Part shown: piece after piece, positions 8,484-17,687 of the stretch
Numbering within the stretch: the first letter of the stretch is position 1
Layout of the letters: each line of letters opens with the position of its first letter
Source of the DNA: an uncultured Sulfitobacter sp.
GTDB taxonomy: Bacteria; Pseudomonadota; Alphaproteobacteria; Rhodobacterales; Rhodobacteraceae
Assembly: GCF_947497275.1 (NCBI RefSeq)
Contig: NZ_CANMFS010000001.1
Span: forward strand, 372,001 to 436,000
Length of the DNA stretch: 64,000 bases
Direction of reading: 5' to 3'
Notes under the pieces: model-generated
Database searches by the model: none
What the model was told of the DNA's origin: nothing
What the model saw: only the letters and a program-made list of their open reading frames with translations
Made by a program: the position numbers and the translations under genes

Positions 8484-9572
8484 ATGGAGCAGCAGACACC
8501 GCGCCTTGAGATCCGCAACCTGATGCGCCGTTTCGACGGGCGTGCCGTGGTGGATGACGTAAGCCTGAGGATCATGCCGGGGCAGGTGACGTGCCTGCTG
8601 GGACCGTCGGGCTGTGGCAAGTCGACGACCCTGCGGATGATCGCCGGCGTCGAGATGCAGGACAGCGGCACGATTCACGTCGATGGCAACCTGATCTGCG
8701 ATACCGTGTTTCGCGTACCACCCGAGCGGCGCGAAATCGGGCTGATGTTTCAGGACTTTGCCCTGTTTCCACATCTGAGCGTCGGTGACAATGTGGGTTT
8801 CGGCCTGAAGATCGGCACACGGGCGCACAAGCGCGCGCGGGTCGAGGAGCTTTTGGACCGGGTGGCGCTCAAGCAGTTTATCGACGGCTATCCGCACCAG
8901 TTGTCGGGCGGCGAGCAGCAGCGCGTGGCGCTGGCGCGCGCGCTTGCGCCGCGTCCGCGCATCATGCTGATGGACGAGCCGTTTTCCGGTCTCGACAACC
9001 GGTTGCGCGACGGCATCCGCGATGAGACACTTAGCATTCTCAAGGACGAGGACACGGCTGTTCTGCTGGTTACGCACGAGCCGGAGGAGGCGATGCGCAT
9101 GGCCGACGAAATCGCGCTGATGCGCGACGGCAAGATCGTGCAGCAGGGCGCGCCCTATAACGTCTATACCCGGCCCATCGACCGTGCCGCAGTCTCGTTT
9201 TTCTCGGATGCCAACGTGCTGCGCGCCGAGGTGCGCGGGGCGCTTGCGCATACGCCGTTCGGGCAGTTTCTGGCCCCCGGTCTGCCCGATGGGACGTGGG
9301 TGGATATCGTGTTCCGGCCCCAGCATGTCCGCATCGATTTCGACCGGGCGGGCAAGGGTCCGATCCCCACTGCCGTCGATGGCACCCCCGCGCGCGCGGT
9401 CGTGGCGCGGTCGCGGTTCATGGGCAACGAGAGCCTTGTGGAGTTTTGCATGGATCACGATGGGTCCATGCTGCGCGCGACGGTGCCGAACGTTTTCCTG
9501 CCACAGCCCGGTACGGTGATGTGGCTCACGATCCGGCGCGACAAATGCTTTGTTTTCGACGCGGGTAAATGA
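8484..9572 (+). CDS. ABC transporter ATP-binding protein, FbpC/PotA-like, no permease nearby
   Basis: 362 residues with all ATPase motifs: Walker A GPSGCGKST, Q-loop FQDFALF, signature LSGGEQQR, Walker B IMLMDEPFSGLD, and H-loop THEPEEA. A C-terminal ~110-residue regulatory (TOBE-like) region follows. This is the importer class that energises iron(III), spermidine/putrescine or sulfate/thiosulfate uptake; the FbpC group fits best by general pattern. No permease or solute-binding gene is adjacent; instead two Lin0512-family genes follow after 30 bp, probably in one operon. Substrate unknown. Confidence 0.85.
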   Translation: MEQQTPRLEIRNLMRRFDGRAVVDDVSLRIMPGQVTCLLGPSGCGKSTTLRMIAGVEMQDSGTIHVDGNLICDTVFRVPPERREIGLMFQDFALFPHLSVGDNVGFGLKIGTRAHKRARVEELLDRVALKQFIDGYPHQLSGGEQQRVALARALAPRPRIMLMDEPFSGLDNRLRDGIRDETLSILKDEDTAVLLVTHEPEEAMRMADEIALMRDGKIVQQGAPYNVYTRPIDRAAVSFFSDANVLRAEVRGALAHTPFGQFLAPGLPDGTWVDIVFRPQHVRIDFDRAGKGPIPTAVDGTPARAVVARSRFMGNESLVEFCMDHDGSMLRATVPNVFLPQPGTVMWLTIRRDKCFVFDAGK

Positions 9573-9602
9573 CACGCCCCGGGTATGGGGAATTGCAGGA
9601 AC

Positions 9603-9959
9603 ATGGACATGCAAAAGTTGTTGATCGAATTCGGTATGGGAACGTCGCTCAGACGCGGCGATTACACGCAGGCGGCAACGCGGGCGGTGCGCGATGCGCT
9701 GTGGCACAATTCGATCAACCTTGCCGAACTGTTCGGGTTTGATAAATCGGACATGCGGATCACGCTGGATGTCGGAGTGCAACAGCCCGACCGCGTGGAT
9801 GTCGCGGCACTGGCGGCTGTTTTCCCCTACGGGCAGGTGGCGGTGAATGTGGTTCATGGGGGGCTGGATGTGCCGCGACCCGATGGCGACGGCCATCCGA
9901 CGATTATGGCCAATGTGGCGCTGTCGGTGGGATTCGATATGGAGAAAGCCGATGGATGA
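9603..9959 (+). CDS. Lin0512 family conserved protein (copy 1)
   Basis: 118 residues from ATG 9603 (MDMQKLLIEFGMG); an earlier in-frame start at 9585 is possible but weaker. It carries the family signature: IEFGMGTSLRRGDYTQAATRAVRDAL at the N-terminus, a central LDVGVQQPD strand, and a C-terminal VALSVGF. Lin0512 proteins are small (~115 residues), of unknown function, and often found as adjacent pairs. The last eight bases overlap the next gene, itself a paralogue, which implies translational coupling and a hetero-oligomer or a recent tandem duplication. Confidence 0.82.
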   Translation: MDMQKLLIEFGMGTSLRRGDYTQAATRAVRDALWHNSINLAELFGFDKSDMRITLDVGVQQPDRVDVAALAAVFPYGQVAVNVVHGGLDVPRPDGDGHPTIMANVALSVGFDMEKADG

Positions 9960-10320
9960 ACAGCGCGTGATAATTGAAATGGGCATGGGCAACGATTTGC
10001 ACGGGATGGACTATACCAAGGCGGCCAGCCGGGCCATCGAGGATGCGTTGCGCCATTCGTCGTTGCCGTTGTTTGGTGTGCTGGACCTGCCGGACGACGC
10101 AATGCGGGTGCAGGTAACGGTCGCAGTGCAGGAGCCGGACAAGCTTGACCTCGATGTGCTGCGCGGGATGCTGCCGCGCGGGCGGGCCGAGGTGCAGGGG
10201 GTATCGGGCGGGCTTAACGTGGCGTCGGGCGACGAGACGATCGTAATCGCACAGGCGTCGGTCGAGGCGTTTCTCCCCGCGCAGGCAGGGTGGGCGTTAA
10301 AGCGCGCTCAGGGCGCGTAG
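9952..10320 (+). CDS. Lin0512 family conserved protein (copy 2)
   Basis: 122 residues, starting at ATG 9952 inside the end of copy 1 (ATGGATGA overlap, different frame). It has the same layout: IEMGMGNDLHGMDYTKAASRAIEDAL, then VTVAVQEPDKLD, then VIAQASVEAF, and is clearly paralogous to the preceding gene. The 3' end overlaps the convergent WYL regulator gene by 13 bp. Biochemical role unknown; co-transcription with the ABC ATPase is the only functional hint. Confidence 0.82.
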   Translation: MDEQRVIIEMGMGNDLHGMDYTKAASRAIEDALRHSSLPLFGVLDLPDDAMRVQVTVAVQEPDKLDLDVLRGMLPRGRAEVQGVSGGLNVASGDETIVIAQASVEAFLPAQAGWALKRAQGA

Positions 10321-10973
10321 TCCGCCAACGTCCGGCCCGGTTCGTCGTGGAACAGTTCCGGCAGCGCCTCGGCGGATTCGATCAGATCCAGACGAAAGAC
10401 GCGGAAGGCCGCGCGCAGCTCGCACCACGCCGTCAGCGTCCAGACCCGGCCGATATGGTCGACCTGCAGGGGCCGGACGGTGCGCGAGGTGACGGTGCCG
10501 TCGGGGGCAGTATAGGTGAGGCGCAGTTTCTGGCGCGCCCGGATCGCGGCGCGCAGTGGCGCAAGGTGGCCAAAGCCGCGCGCGGCATCTGCAAAGGGCG
10601 ATGCGGCGAATTTCCAGGCATCTGTTTCACGCTGAACGGACTGGGGCAGGGCGCCGTCGATCTTGTCCGCCAGGCGGTTCGCTGCGGCCTGCAACTCGGG
10701 GTCGGCCAACTGCGCGGCAATCGCCAGCCCGAGGTTCAGCGCCTCGACTTCTGTGGGCGTCAGGGACAGCGGCGGCAGGCTTACCACATCGGCAATGCGG
10801 TAGCCCGCGCCGCGTGTCCCCTCGACGGGAACGCCGGATGCGGCAAGCCTGTCCATGTCGCGGTAGAGCGTGCGCAGTGACACGCCCGTACGGGTGGCAA
10901 GCTGCTGTGCGGTGTGGGTGCCGCCATCGCGCAGGATCTGCACGATGTCGTAAAGACGGTCGGCGCGGGACAT
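10308..10973 (-). CDS. YafY-type transcriptional regulator (HTH + WYL domain)
   Basis: 221 residues. N-terminal winged helix (MSRADRLYDIVQILRDG, then TGVSLRTLYRDMDRLAASGVPVEG) at residues 1-60, followed by a linker and a C-terminal WYL-type ligand-sensing domain (LRLTYTAPDGTVTSRTVRPLQV, WTLTAWCELRAAFRVFRLDLI). Such regulators respond to small ligands or nucleic acids and often control a neighbouring gene. It converges with the Lin0512 operon and is divergent from tatA, so its target is not obvious from position. Confidence 0.9.
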   Translation of the reverse strand: MSRADRLYDIVQILRDGGTHTAQQLATRTGVSLRTLYRDMDRLAASGVPVEGTRGAGYRIADVVSLPPLSLTPTEVEALNLGLAIAAQLADPELQAAANRLADKIDGALPQSVQRETDAWKFAASPFADAARGFGHLAPLRAAIRARQKLRLTYTAPDGTVTSRTVRPLQVDHIGRVWTLTAWCELRAAFRVFRLDLIESAEALPELFHDEPGRTLADYAP

Positions 10974-11169
10974 GGGATGGCTTTCGGTAACGCAGATCCT
11001 GCCATAAAGCTGTCAGGAGGCTTGCGCAAGTTCTCAAATTATGCGCCAGAAGAAGCTGGTGTAGCGGCAAAACGCATTTTGGGATTTTGGCGACAACGCA
11101 GGCTTGATAGGAAATGAGCGAATACCGCGCCCGCGGTGCGGGCAGAAACCCAATTATCGGAGAATGAAG

Positions 11170-11403
11170 ATGCTGAACAATATTGGTTTGCCGGGTCTGC
11201 TGCTGATTGCAGTTGTCGTGTTGGTGCTGTTCGGGCGGGGCAAGATCTCGTCGCTCATGGGTGAGGTCGGCAAGGGCATCACCAGCTTCAAGAAGGGCAT
11301 CAGCGAAGGCGAGAACGATCTGGCGGACGAAAAGACCGGTGAGATCGCATCGACGCCGCAGCCGTCTGTCGAGACTGAAACCGAGACCAAGGACAAGGTG
11401 TAA
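11170..11403 (+). CDS. tatA: Sec-independent protein translocase subunit TatA
   Basis: 77 residues from ATG 11170 ([11 protein letters not shown]), which has GGAG at an 8-base distance; the ATG two codons earlier is too close to that site. One N-terminal membrane helix ([16 protein letters not shown]), the conserved hinge FGRGKI, and an amphipathic helix ([17 protein letters not shown]), then an acidic tail. TatA forms the pore for export of folded, twin-arginine proteins. First gene of tatABC, 5 bp before tatB. Confidence 0.95.
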   Translation: MLNNIGLPGLLLIAVVVLVLFGRGKISSLMGEVGKGITSFKKGISEGENDLADEKTGEIASTPQPSVETETETKDKV

Positions 11404-11408
11404 ACCCG

Positions 11409-11891
11409 ATGTTCGATCTTGGCTGGACCGAAATGCTGGTTGTGGGGATCGTGGCGTTGATCGTCGTCGGCCCCAAGGATCTGCCCGTGCTGTTTCGCAA
11501 GGTCGGCCAGTTCGTCGGCAAGGCCAAGGGCATGGCGCGCGAGTTCACGTCCGCGATGAACGACGCGGCGGACCAGTCCGGCGTGCGGGAGATGTCGACG
11601 AGCATCAATAAATCGCTCAAGGCCGCGACCAATCCGGTCGGCACCGCGATGGACGGGGTAAAGGATGCGGCGAAGTCGTTGACCGATCTCGACCCCGACA
11701 GCGAGACCGGCAAGATGGCGGCGCAGCGTGCACAGGACGTCAAGCGTATCCAGGCCTCGACGGCCCGGGCCGCCGCCGAGCGCAAGGCACGCGAGGCCAA
11801 GGAGGCGCAAGAGCGTGCAGATGCGATGGAAGCGTCGCTGAGCGAGAGTCCGACACCGGCGGAAGAACCCGAGAAGAAAGCTGACACATGA
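11409..11891 (+). CDS. tatB: Sec-independent protein translocase subunit TatB
   Basis: 160 residues. N-terminal membrane helix with the TatB signature ([21 protein letters not shown]), conserved Glu8 and the P-K-D-L-P segment, an amphipathic helix ([19 protein letters not shown]), and a long charged, Ala-rich coiled-coil tail. With TatC it forms the receptor for twin-arginine signal peptides. The stop overlaps the tatC start (ATGA). Confidence 0.95.
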   Translation: MFDLGWTEMLVVGIVALIVVGPKDLPVLFRKVGQFVGKAKGMAREFTSAMNDAADQSGVREMSTSINKSLKAATNPVGTAMDGVKDAAKSLTDLDPDSETGKMAAQRAQDVKRIQASTARAAAERKAREAKEAQERADAMEASLSESPTPAEEPEKKADT

Positions 11892-12814
11892 GCGCGAGCG
11901 ACAACGACATCGACGACAGCGCGGCACCGCTGATCGAGCATCTGGCGGAGCTGCGCACGCGGCTTATCCGCTCTGTCATGGCGTTCATCGTCGGTATGAT
12001 CATCTGTTTCAGCTTCGGCAGTTCGATCCTTGATTTCCTGCTGGTGCCGATCGAGAACACGATGCGCGATCTCGGCAACCCGAACCCCGTGATGCAGTAT
12101 ACCGCGCCGCAGGAGTACTTTTTTACGCTGATCCGCATTTCGATGGTCGGTGGCCTTGCGATCAGTTTCCCGATGATCGCGCATGAGCTGTGGCGCTTCG
12201 TGGCGCCGGGCCTCTATCGCAATGAGAAAAGCGCCTTCCTACCGTTTCTGATCGCCTCGCCGGCGCTGTTTCTGCTGGGGGCATCCTTTGCGCATTACAT
12301 CGTCGTGCCGTTGGCGATGCAGTTTTTCCTCGGCTTCTCCGACGCGGCGTCGATTTTGACGGCGCTGGTTGTTGAAGGCGATGCCCGCGAGTCGGGGATC
12401 GACATCGTGTTTCAGGGTAAGGTGAACGAAAGCCTTGATATCACGTTGAAAATGATCGTGGCCTTCGGTCTTTGCTTTCAGCTTCCGGTACTGCTTACCC
12501 TGATGGGCAAGGCGGGGCTGGTGACGGCGGAGGGGTTGGGCAATGTGCGCAAATACGCGGTTGTCGGGATCTTGCTGCTTGCCGCACTCGTCACACCGCC
12601 CGATGTTGTTACCCAGATTATCCTCTTCGTCGTGGTCTATGGGCTTTATGAGATCTCGATCTTTCTGGTGAGCCGTGTGGACGCCAAGCGCGAGGCACAG
12701 CTGCGTGCGGACGGGTATTACGATGACGAAGCGGATTTCGACGCGATGGCCGAGGAAATGGACCGCGAGGACCCGATTGTCGAAGAGACGGACGACAGGG
12801 ACCGAGACCTATGA
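11888..12814 (+). CDS. tatC: Sec-independent protein translocase subunit TatC
   Basis: 308 residues, six predicted membrane segments. Conserved TatC features: N-terminal [16 protein letters not shown], the [15 protein letters not shown] region, and [22 protein letters not shown], followed by [23 protein letters not shown]. Slightly longer than the enteric protein owing to an insertion around residues 155-175 ([20 protein letters not shown]) and a charged C-terminal tail. It recognises the twin-arginine motif. It overlaps both neighbours by ATGA, linking it to the DUF815 ATPase gene. Confidence 0.96.
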   Translation: MSASDNDIDDSAAPLIEHLAELRTRLIRSVMAFIVGMIICFSFGSSILDFLLVPIENTMRDLGNPNPVMQYTAPQEYFFTLIRISMVGGLAISFPMIAHELWRFVAPGLYRNEKSAFLPFLIASPALFLLGASFAHYIVVPLAMQFFLGFSDAASILTALVVEGDARESGIDIVFQGKVNESLDITLKMIVAFGLCFQLPVLLTLMGKAGLVTAEGLGNVRKYAVVGILLLAALVTPPDVVTQIILFVVVYGLYEISIFLVSRVDAKREAQLRADGYYDDEADFDAMAEEMDREDPIVEETDDRDRDL

Positions 12815-13653
12815 TCGACGATCCGATGGACCGTATTGCAGCGGCGCTGGAGCGCATCGCTCCGGCACCGCTTGCCGCGCCTGATTTCAACGCGGCCTCG
12901 GCTTTTGTCTGGCACACGGGGCCGGACCGGCTTGAGCCCGTTGCACGGGTGTCACGTGTGGACATAGGGTTGCTTGTGGGGGTCGAGCGGTCGCGCGACA
13001 CATTGCTTGAGAACACCATGCAATTTGCCGCTGGATTGCCCGCGAACAACGCGCTTTTGTGGGGTGCGCGTGGCATGGGAAAATCCAGCCTGGTCAAAGC
13101 GGTACACGGTACCGTTCAGGTAAAGCATGAAGACCTGAAGCTGGTGGAGCTACAGCGCGAGGATCTGCCATCCGTGGGCCGTCTGCTTAACCTGCTGCGG
13201 GGATCCGAAACACGGTTTATCCTGTTTTGCGACGATCTGAGCTTTGGGCACGATGATGCGCATTACAAGTCGCTGAAAGCGGTATTGGACGGCGGAATCG
13301 AAGGACGGCCCGATAACGTGGTTTTGTATGCGACGTCGAACCGCCGTCATCTGATGCCGCGAGATATGATCGAGAACGAGCGCGGCTCGGCGATCAATCC
13401 GGCGGAGGCGGTGGAGGAAAAGGTGTCATTGTCAGACCGCTTTGGGCTTTGGCTGGGATTTCACGCCTGCGACCAGGAGCAATATCTGGCGATGATCCGC
13501 GGCTATTGCGACGCGCACGGTGTCGAGATCGACGATGCGACCCTGCGCGCCGAGGCTGTCGAGTGGCAAGCTACGCGCGGCAGCCGGTCGGGCCGGGTCG
13601 CGTGGCAGTACTTTACCGATCTGGCGGGGCGGCGCGGGATCGCCTTGGACTGA
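12811..13653 (+). CDS. DUF815 family AAA-type ATPase
   Basis: 280 residues. P-loop WGARGMGKSSLVK (Walker A) near residue 85, acidic Walker B in RFILFCDDLSF, a sensor strand VVLYATSNRRHL, and a C-terminal helical lid (SLSDRFGLWLGFHACDQEQYL). This is the DUF815 (YifB-unrelated, AAA-like) family of unknown role. It starts within the tatC stop codon, so it is translationally coupled to the Tat genes; this linkage is common in Rhodobacterales and may mean a chaperone or quality-control role, but that is inference. Confidence 0.9.
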   Translation: MIDDPMDRIAAALERIAPAPLAAPDFNAASAFVWHTGPDRLEPVARVSRVDIGLLVGVERSRDTLLENTMQFAAGLPANNALLWGARGMGKSSLVKAVHGTVQVKHEDLKLVELQREDLPSVGRLLNLLRGSETRFILFCDDLSFGHDDAHYKSLKAVLDGGIEGRPDNVVLYATSNRRHLMPRDMIENERGSAINPAEAVEEKVSLSDRFGLWLGFHACDQEQYLAMIRGYCDAHGVEIDDATLRAEAVEWQATRGSRSGRVAWQYFTDLAGRRGIALD

Positions 13654-14209
13654 ACGTGCCGACGGTTCGGATCGGAACCGGTGCCTAGACGCTTCATCCG
13701 GCAAACCTCTGCCTTTTCTGTCGGTTATGAACCGCCTCGCGTTTGTTGGATGCCAGTAACTTGAGGCTGGATGATGGGTGTGACAAAAAGCGAAATGGAA
13801 AATCGCAATCCGTACTAGTCCGCGCGCGGCAGTCTGGATGGGGGCACGCGAATGCGACTGCGGCCGTTATGTTCAGCGACCTGCGCCTTTTGGTCCGATC
13901 GGAAACATCCCGCCAGCAGGGAGCGAACCTCTGTGCGCAGCAGGACTCGCGCGGCTATGAGGAGCTTTCGATGCTGGGTCGTGGCGTGCCCAGAGGAATA
14001 GCGTTGTCAGAGCGCCTCAATCGGTTTTAACCTCTGTCCGTAAAGCGGAGGCGGTATGCACCATCGAACGGCCTTGTGAGTTTACCTCATCGGGCGCTAT
14101 GGGAGCATTCGCCACACAGGTGTCGGGGCGGGGGGGCGCCGCCCCCTTGGCCCCGAAGGGCCAATTCCCCCGGGATATTTACGGCCAAAAGAAATGCGCA
14201 GGGCGGCGA
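13654..14209. other. 556-bp stretch without a supported gene; convergent junction
   Basis: Between the rightward tat-DUF815 operon and the leftward nlpD-pcm-surE genes. Reading frames here are short and show no recognisable protein. At 14132-14164 are two adjacent hairpins, and after them a CCCCGGGATATTT...GGCCAAAAGAAA string, a kind of sequence I recall as recurring near gene ends in Rhodobacterales. In related genomes surE-pcm-nlpD usually follows the tat genes in the same direction, so this may be an inversion junction. Confidence 0.5.
14132..14164. repeat. Two adjacent GC-rich hairpins near the nlpD 3' end
   Basis: Hairpin one: GGGGGC / GCCCCC with loop GCC. Hairpin two: TTGGCCC / GGGCCAA with a CGAA tetraloop. 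They lie 46 bp beyond the nlpD stop codon. They probably act as a transcription end signal, or are part of a dispersed palindromic repeat. No clean T-tract. Confidence 0.55.
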
Positions 14210-15430
14210 TTAGTTCAGGTAGGGGTTCGGATCGACGCTGTCGAAGCCTTTGCGCACCTCGAAATGAACGTAGGCATCCGATCCGCCGCGCAGTTTGGCG
14301 ATGTTCTGGCCGCGGCTGACACTGTCGCCCTTGGCCACCGTCACATCCGTTACGTTCGCGTAGACGGTGAGCAGATTGTCGGCGTGGCGCACCACGACGA
14401 TCGGCACCCCATCGGCGCTTTTGGTGATGGCCGCGACGGTGCCTGTATCCGCGGCCTTGACGGATGTGCCGGGGGCGGCCTTGATGTTGATGCCTTCGTT
14501 CTTGCCTTTGGAGTAATCGCGGATGATCGTGCCGCTGACCGGGCGGACAAATTTACCTGCCGATACCGGTTGCGTCGTGGGACCGACGTCGGCGACGGGG
14601 GGCGGGGCGGCAGGGCTGGCTGCGGCCGTTTGCGGCTCGGCTTCGGCTGCGGGTGCGATATCCTCGTCGGGCAGCGGTTTTGCGGCTGACGGTGGCGTGG
14701 GTGTTGCCGAGCCGGTTCCGGGCAGCGTCGTCGCGGCGGCTGTTGCGGGGGGGATGCGTCTGGGTGGATTTTGCGACGCGACCGGAATTAGCAGGAATTG
14801 CCCCTCGCGTATGGCGAAATCGGCACCGAGGCCGTTCCATTCGGCCAAGGCCTCGACCGGCACGGAATAGAGGCGCGCGACGGTAAAGGCGGATTCGCCG
14901 CGCTCTACCTTGTGGCGTATCGGTTCTTTGCCGGTTTGTGTTACGGGGGGGGCAAGCGGTTGGGTTTGCACGCCTGGGGTGGCCGGAACGCGGTCGATCG
15001 CACCGCCTGCAACGGCGGAGATGTCGACGGGCTTGATCGGGCCGGTGGCGCCTGCGCCTGTCGCCGGTGACGGCTCTGCCACGCGGGACGGGAGAGCAAT
15101 CACTTCATCGGCCCGCAAGGTGATGTCCGGCGCGATCCCGTTGAAGCGCGCAAGCGTTGCGGGATCAATGCCGACGCGGCGGGCGACGTCGGCGAGGGTA
15201 TCGCCCCGGCGGGCGACGGCGACCTGATAGTTGGGATAGGAGATCACGCCGCGGTCGTCGGGTTCCGGGCGCGCGGCAAGCGAGGTTTGGGCGGCGTCTG
15301 CGGTGCTGAATCCACCGCCGATGCCGCGCATGTCGAAATCAAGCGGTTGGCTGCATCCGGCAAGTGCCGCACAGGCGACGCCCGCAAGCAGTGAAAGACG
15401 CACGCGGCGGTCAGATGTGGTGAATGTCAT
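14210..15430 (-). CDS. NlpD-like lipoprotein: two LysM domains and a degenerate LytM (M23) domain
   Basis: 406 residues starting MTFTTSDRRVRL; a lipobox LAGC places the lipid-modified Cys at residue 26. Two LysM peptidoglycan-binding modules follow (about 70-115, RRGDTLADVARRVGI; and 175-220, ERGESAFTVARLYSV), then a Pro/Ala-rich linker and a C-terminal M23/LytM domain (FVRPVSGTIIRDYSKGKNEG to the end). The zinc ligands of active LytM enzymes are replaced (NEGIN instead of HxGxD, VYAN instead of the first His of HxH), although VHFEVR remains. That is the hallmark of NlpD/EnvC-type activators of cell-wall amidases in cell separation. Downstream of pcm and surE on the same strand, 59 bp after pcm. 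Confidence 0.88.
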   Translation of the reverse strand: MTFTTSDRRVRLSLLAGVACAALAGCSQPLDFDMRGIGGGFSTADAAQTSLAARPEPDDRGVISYPNYQVAVARRGDTLADVARRVGIDPATLARFNGIAPDITLRADEVIALPSRVAEPSPATGAGATGPIKPVDISAVAGGAIDRVPATPGVQTQPLAPPVTQTGKEPIRHKVERGESAFTVARLYSVPVEALAEWNGLGADFAIREGQFLLIPVASQNPPRRIPPATAAATTLPGTGSATPTPPSAAKPLPDEDIAPAAEAEPQTAAASPAAPPPVADVGPTTQPVSAGKFVRPVSGTIIRDYSKGKNEGINIKAAPGTSVKAADTGTVAAITKSADGVPIVVVRHADNLLTVYANVTDVTVAKGDSVSRGQNIAKLRGGSDAYVHFEVRKGFDSVDPNPYLN

Positions 15431-15489
15431 CGAAAAGTCCTTGTCACTGCCCATCCCATGTCCCCGGGATTTGCGTCGTCTATACCAGA

Positions 15490-16152
15490 TTATGTGTCCT
15501 TGCCCAACCCTTCGAGAAGCGGAACGAAGCGGACAGCGCGCATTTCGTCATACTCCAGGCCATCGGCGGTTTTCCGTACGCGGATCAGGTGCTGTACGGC
15601 GTCCGATTGGCCGACCGGCAGAACCATGATGCCGCCTTCCTTGAGTTGTGCCAGAAGAGGACCCGGAGGGTCCTCGGCCGCTGCTGTCACGATGATGCGG
15701 TCGAAGGGGGCCTGTTCGGGCAAGCCGAAGCTGCCGTCGGCGGTGATCGCGGTGATGTTGTTGAGATCGAGCGCCTCGAAGACGGTGCGCGCCTCCTGCA
15801 CCAGACGGCGGTGCCGGTCGATGGTATAGACCCTGCGGGCGAGTTTGCTCAGGATCGCGGCCTGATAGCCGGATCCGGTGCCGATTTCGAGTACCTTGTC
15901 GCGTGGCGTGATTTGCAGCGCCTGTGTCATCAGGCCCACGACCGAGGGTTGACTGATCGTCTGGCCGCAGGCGATCGGTAGCGGCATGTCTTCGTAGGCG
16001 CGGCCCGCAAACAGGCCACGGATGAAAGGACCGCGGTCGATCGCCTCCATCGCTTCGAGCACGGTCTTGTCGGTGACCCCTTTGGAGCGCAACGCATAGA
16101 GGAACTGCATCTTGCGCTCCGCGTCGCTGACCATATCGGGGTCGTGGTTCAT
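15490..16152 (-). CDS. pcm: Protein-L-isoaspartate O-methyltransferase
   Basis: 220 residues, normal length. The SAM-binding motif I is [15 protein letters not shown], with the family's upstream [17 protein letters not shown] and downstream [14 protein letters not shown]. The enzyme methylates isoaspartyl residues so that damaged proteins can be repaired. The start codon overlaps the surE stop by 4 bp (ATGA type), the classic surE-pcm-nlpD arrangement. Confidence 0.96.
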   Translation of the reverse strand: MNHDPDMVSDAERKMQFLYALRSKGVTDKTVLEAMEAIDRGPFIRGLFAGRAYEDMPLPIACGQTISQPSVVGLMTQALQITPRDKVLEIGTGSGYQAAILSKLARRVYTIDRHRRLVQEARTVFEALDLNNITAITADGSFGLPEQAPFDRIIVTAAAEDPPGPLLAQLKEGGIMVLPVGQSDAVQHLIRVRKTADGLEYDEMRAVRFVPLLEGLGKDT

Positions 16153-16934
16153 GTATCGAGGTCCGCCATCAGATCGAACACGTCATGCGCGGTCAGATCA
16201 GCGCGCATCGGAGTGACCGAGATATAACCGTCAAGGTTGACGGCGGCGTCGCTGCCGGCGGGCGGGGCGATTTGCTGGTTTCCGCCGCCGATCCACAGGA
16301 ACCGTCGCCCGTTGGGCGCGTCATGCGGGATGGTGGAGAAATTGACGCCGGGTCTGCGTCCTTGCGGTGCGAGGCGGATGCCCTTGACCTCCGCGCCGGG
16401 AACGGGTGGGAAATTCACGTTCCAGAACAAAGTGTAATCGGCAGCGTCAGGCTTGGGCTGTGCGAGGATGCGCCGGATGACGGCGACACCGTGCTGCACG
16501 GCGGCCTCGAAGGGGTTGTCGAGCGCACTGTTGGCAGGGCCGTAGAACTGCGACAGAGCGATAGAGGGATACCCTTGCAACGCGCCCTCCATCGCAGCCC
16601 CGATGGTGCCGGAATAAAGCGTATTCTCAGCCGCGTTGTTGCCCCGGTTCACGCCAGACAGGATCAGGTCGGGCGTTGCGTCTTTCATCGGGTCATACAG
16701 TGCGCATAGCACACAGTCGGCTGGGCTGCCTTCGGCCATGTACCGGCGCGGTGCGATCTTGGTGATCAGGGTCGGCTTTGTGTAGTTGATACAGTGACCG
16801 ACACCCGATTGCTCGAACGCGGGGGCCACGGTCCAGACTTCGCCGTCGGGGCTTGCGAGCTCTTCGGCGATTCCGAGCAGAACCGCGAGACCCGCGGCGT
16901 TGATGCCGTCGTCATTGGTGATGAGAATGCGCAT
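16149..16934 (-). CDS. surE: 5'/3'-nucleotidase SurE
   Basis: 261 residues from the ATG giving [16 protein letters not shown]; in-frame sequence upstream is not conserved and the RBS AAAGGAG sits just before this ATG. The NDDG motif supplies the metal-binding Asp pair, and [22 protein letters not shown] is the second family signature. SurE is a metal-dependent nucleoside monophosphate/exopolyphosphate phosphatase linked to stationary-phase survival. Coupled to pcm. Confidence 0.96.
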   Translation of the reverse strand: MRILITNDDGINAAGLAVLLGIAEELASPDGEVWTVAPAFEQSGVGHCINYTKPTLITKIAPRRYMAEGSPADCVLCALYDPMKDATPDLILSGVNRGNNAAENTLYSGTIGAAMEGALQGYPSIALSQFYGPANSALDNPFEAAVQHGVAVIRRILAQPKPDAADYTLFWNVNFPPVPGAEVKGIRLAPQGRRPGVNFSTIPHDAPNGRRFLWIGGGNQQIAPPAGSDAAVNLDGYISVTPMRADLTAHDVFDLMADLDT

Positions 16935-16995
16935 GGAACCGCTCCTTTCCTGCCTTGATAGGCGAGGTGGCGACGGGCGGCAAGCAAGGCTCCGC

Positions 16996-17646
16996 CTATT
17001 GACCGGATTTCTCGAATTCGGCGCACAGGCGCGCGGCCTGCGACTGGGGATCGGCCAGAGCGGCGCGATCTTCACCAGGGTAGAACCGGGCGCGGGTGGC
17101 CGTGGGCATCGGCGCGGGCGTCAGAATGTGTACCTGGGGTCCGATACGGGCGGTCTCTGCCTGCCAACTGCGTGCAAGGGCGATCTGGGCCGCCTTGGTC
17201 GCACCGTAGCTGCCGAAGAACCTGGCACCGGCGGCGGGATCGTCGAAAAACACCGCCTGTCCGGCGGCGCCCAGCAGCGGCGCGACGTAGGTGATCAGCG
17301 TTGCGGTTGCGGTGACGTTGACGGCAACTGATTTTTCGAAATCCTTGGCGTCGATGTGCGGGGCCGGGGCCAGAGGGGCCGCGTGCACCGCCGTGTGCAG
17401 CCAAAGATCAAGCGTACCCCAGCGATCGTGGATACCGCGACACAACGTGGCCATCGCCGCAGGGGTGGTCACGTCCATTGGGGCCAGTGTTGCACTGCCG
17501 CCTTTGGCCTGGATGCGGTCATCGAGCGCCTCAAGCGCGCCGACCGTGCGACCGACAGCGATGATGTGATGGGTAGGGGCCAACGCTTCGGCGAGCGCAG
17601 CACCCAGGCCGCGCGATGCGCCGGTGATCAATGCGGTTTGTGTCAT
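16996..17646 (-). CDS. SDR family NAD(P)-dependent oxidoreductase
   Basis: 216 residues. Classical N-terminal [15 protein letters not shown] cofactor motif, a central [16 protein letters not shown] helix, and the catalytic YGATK (YxxxK) motif. It lacks the usual NNAG (here [11 protein letters not shown]), and it is shorter than typical SDRs at the C-terminus, so the substrate pocket is reduced. It lies 61 bp upstream of surE on the same strand. Substrate unknown. Confidence 0.85.
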   Translation of the reverse strand: MTQTALITGASRGLGAALAEALAPTHHIIAVGRTVGALEALDDRIQAKGGSATLAPMDVTTPAAMATLCRGIHDRWGTLDLWLHTAVHAAPLAPAPHIDAKDFEKSVAVNVTATATLITYVAPLLGAAGQAVFFDDPAAGARFFGSYGATKAAQIALARSWQAETARIGPQVHILTPAPMPTATRARFYPGEDRAALADPQSQAARLCAEFEKSGQ

Positions 17647-17687
17647 GGGGGCGATATGCTGCGGCGCGCGCGCGGCGTCAAGGGGAC

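Noticed and set aside
13743-14030. A 95-codon open frame between the DUF815 gene and nlpD
   Set aside because: No recognisable features, weak start, no ribosome site; treated as non-coding.
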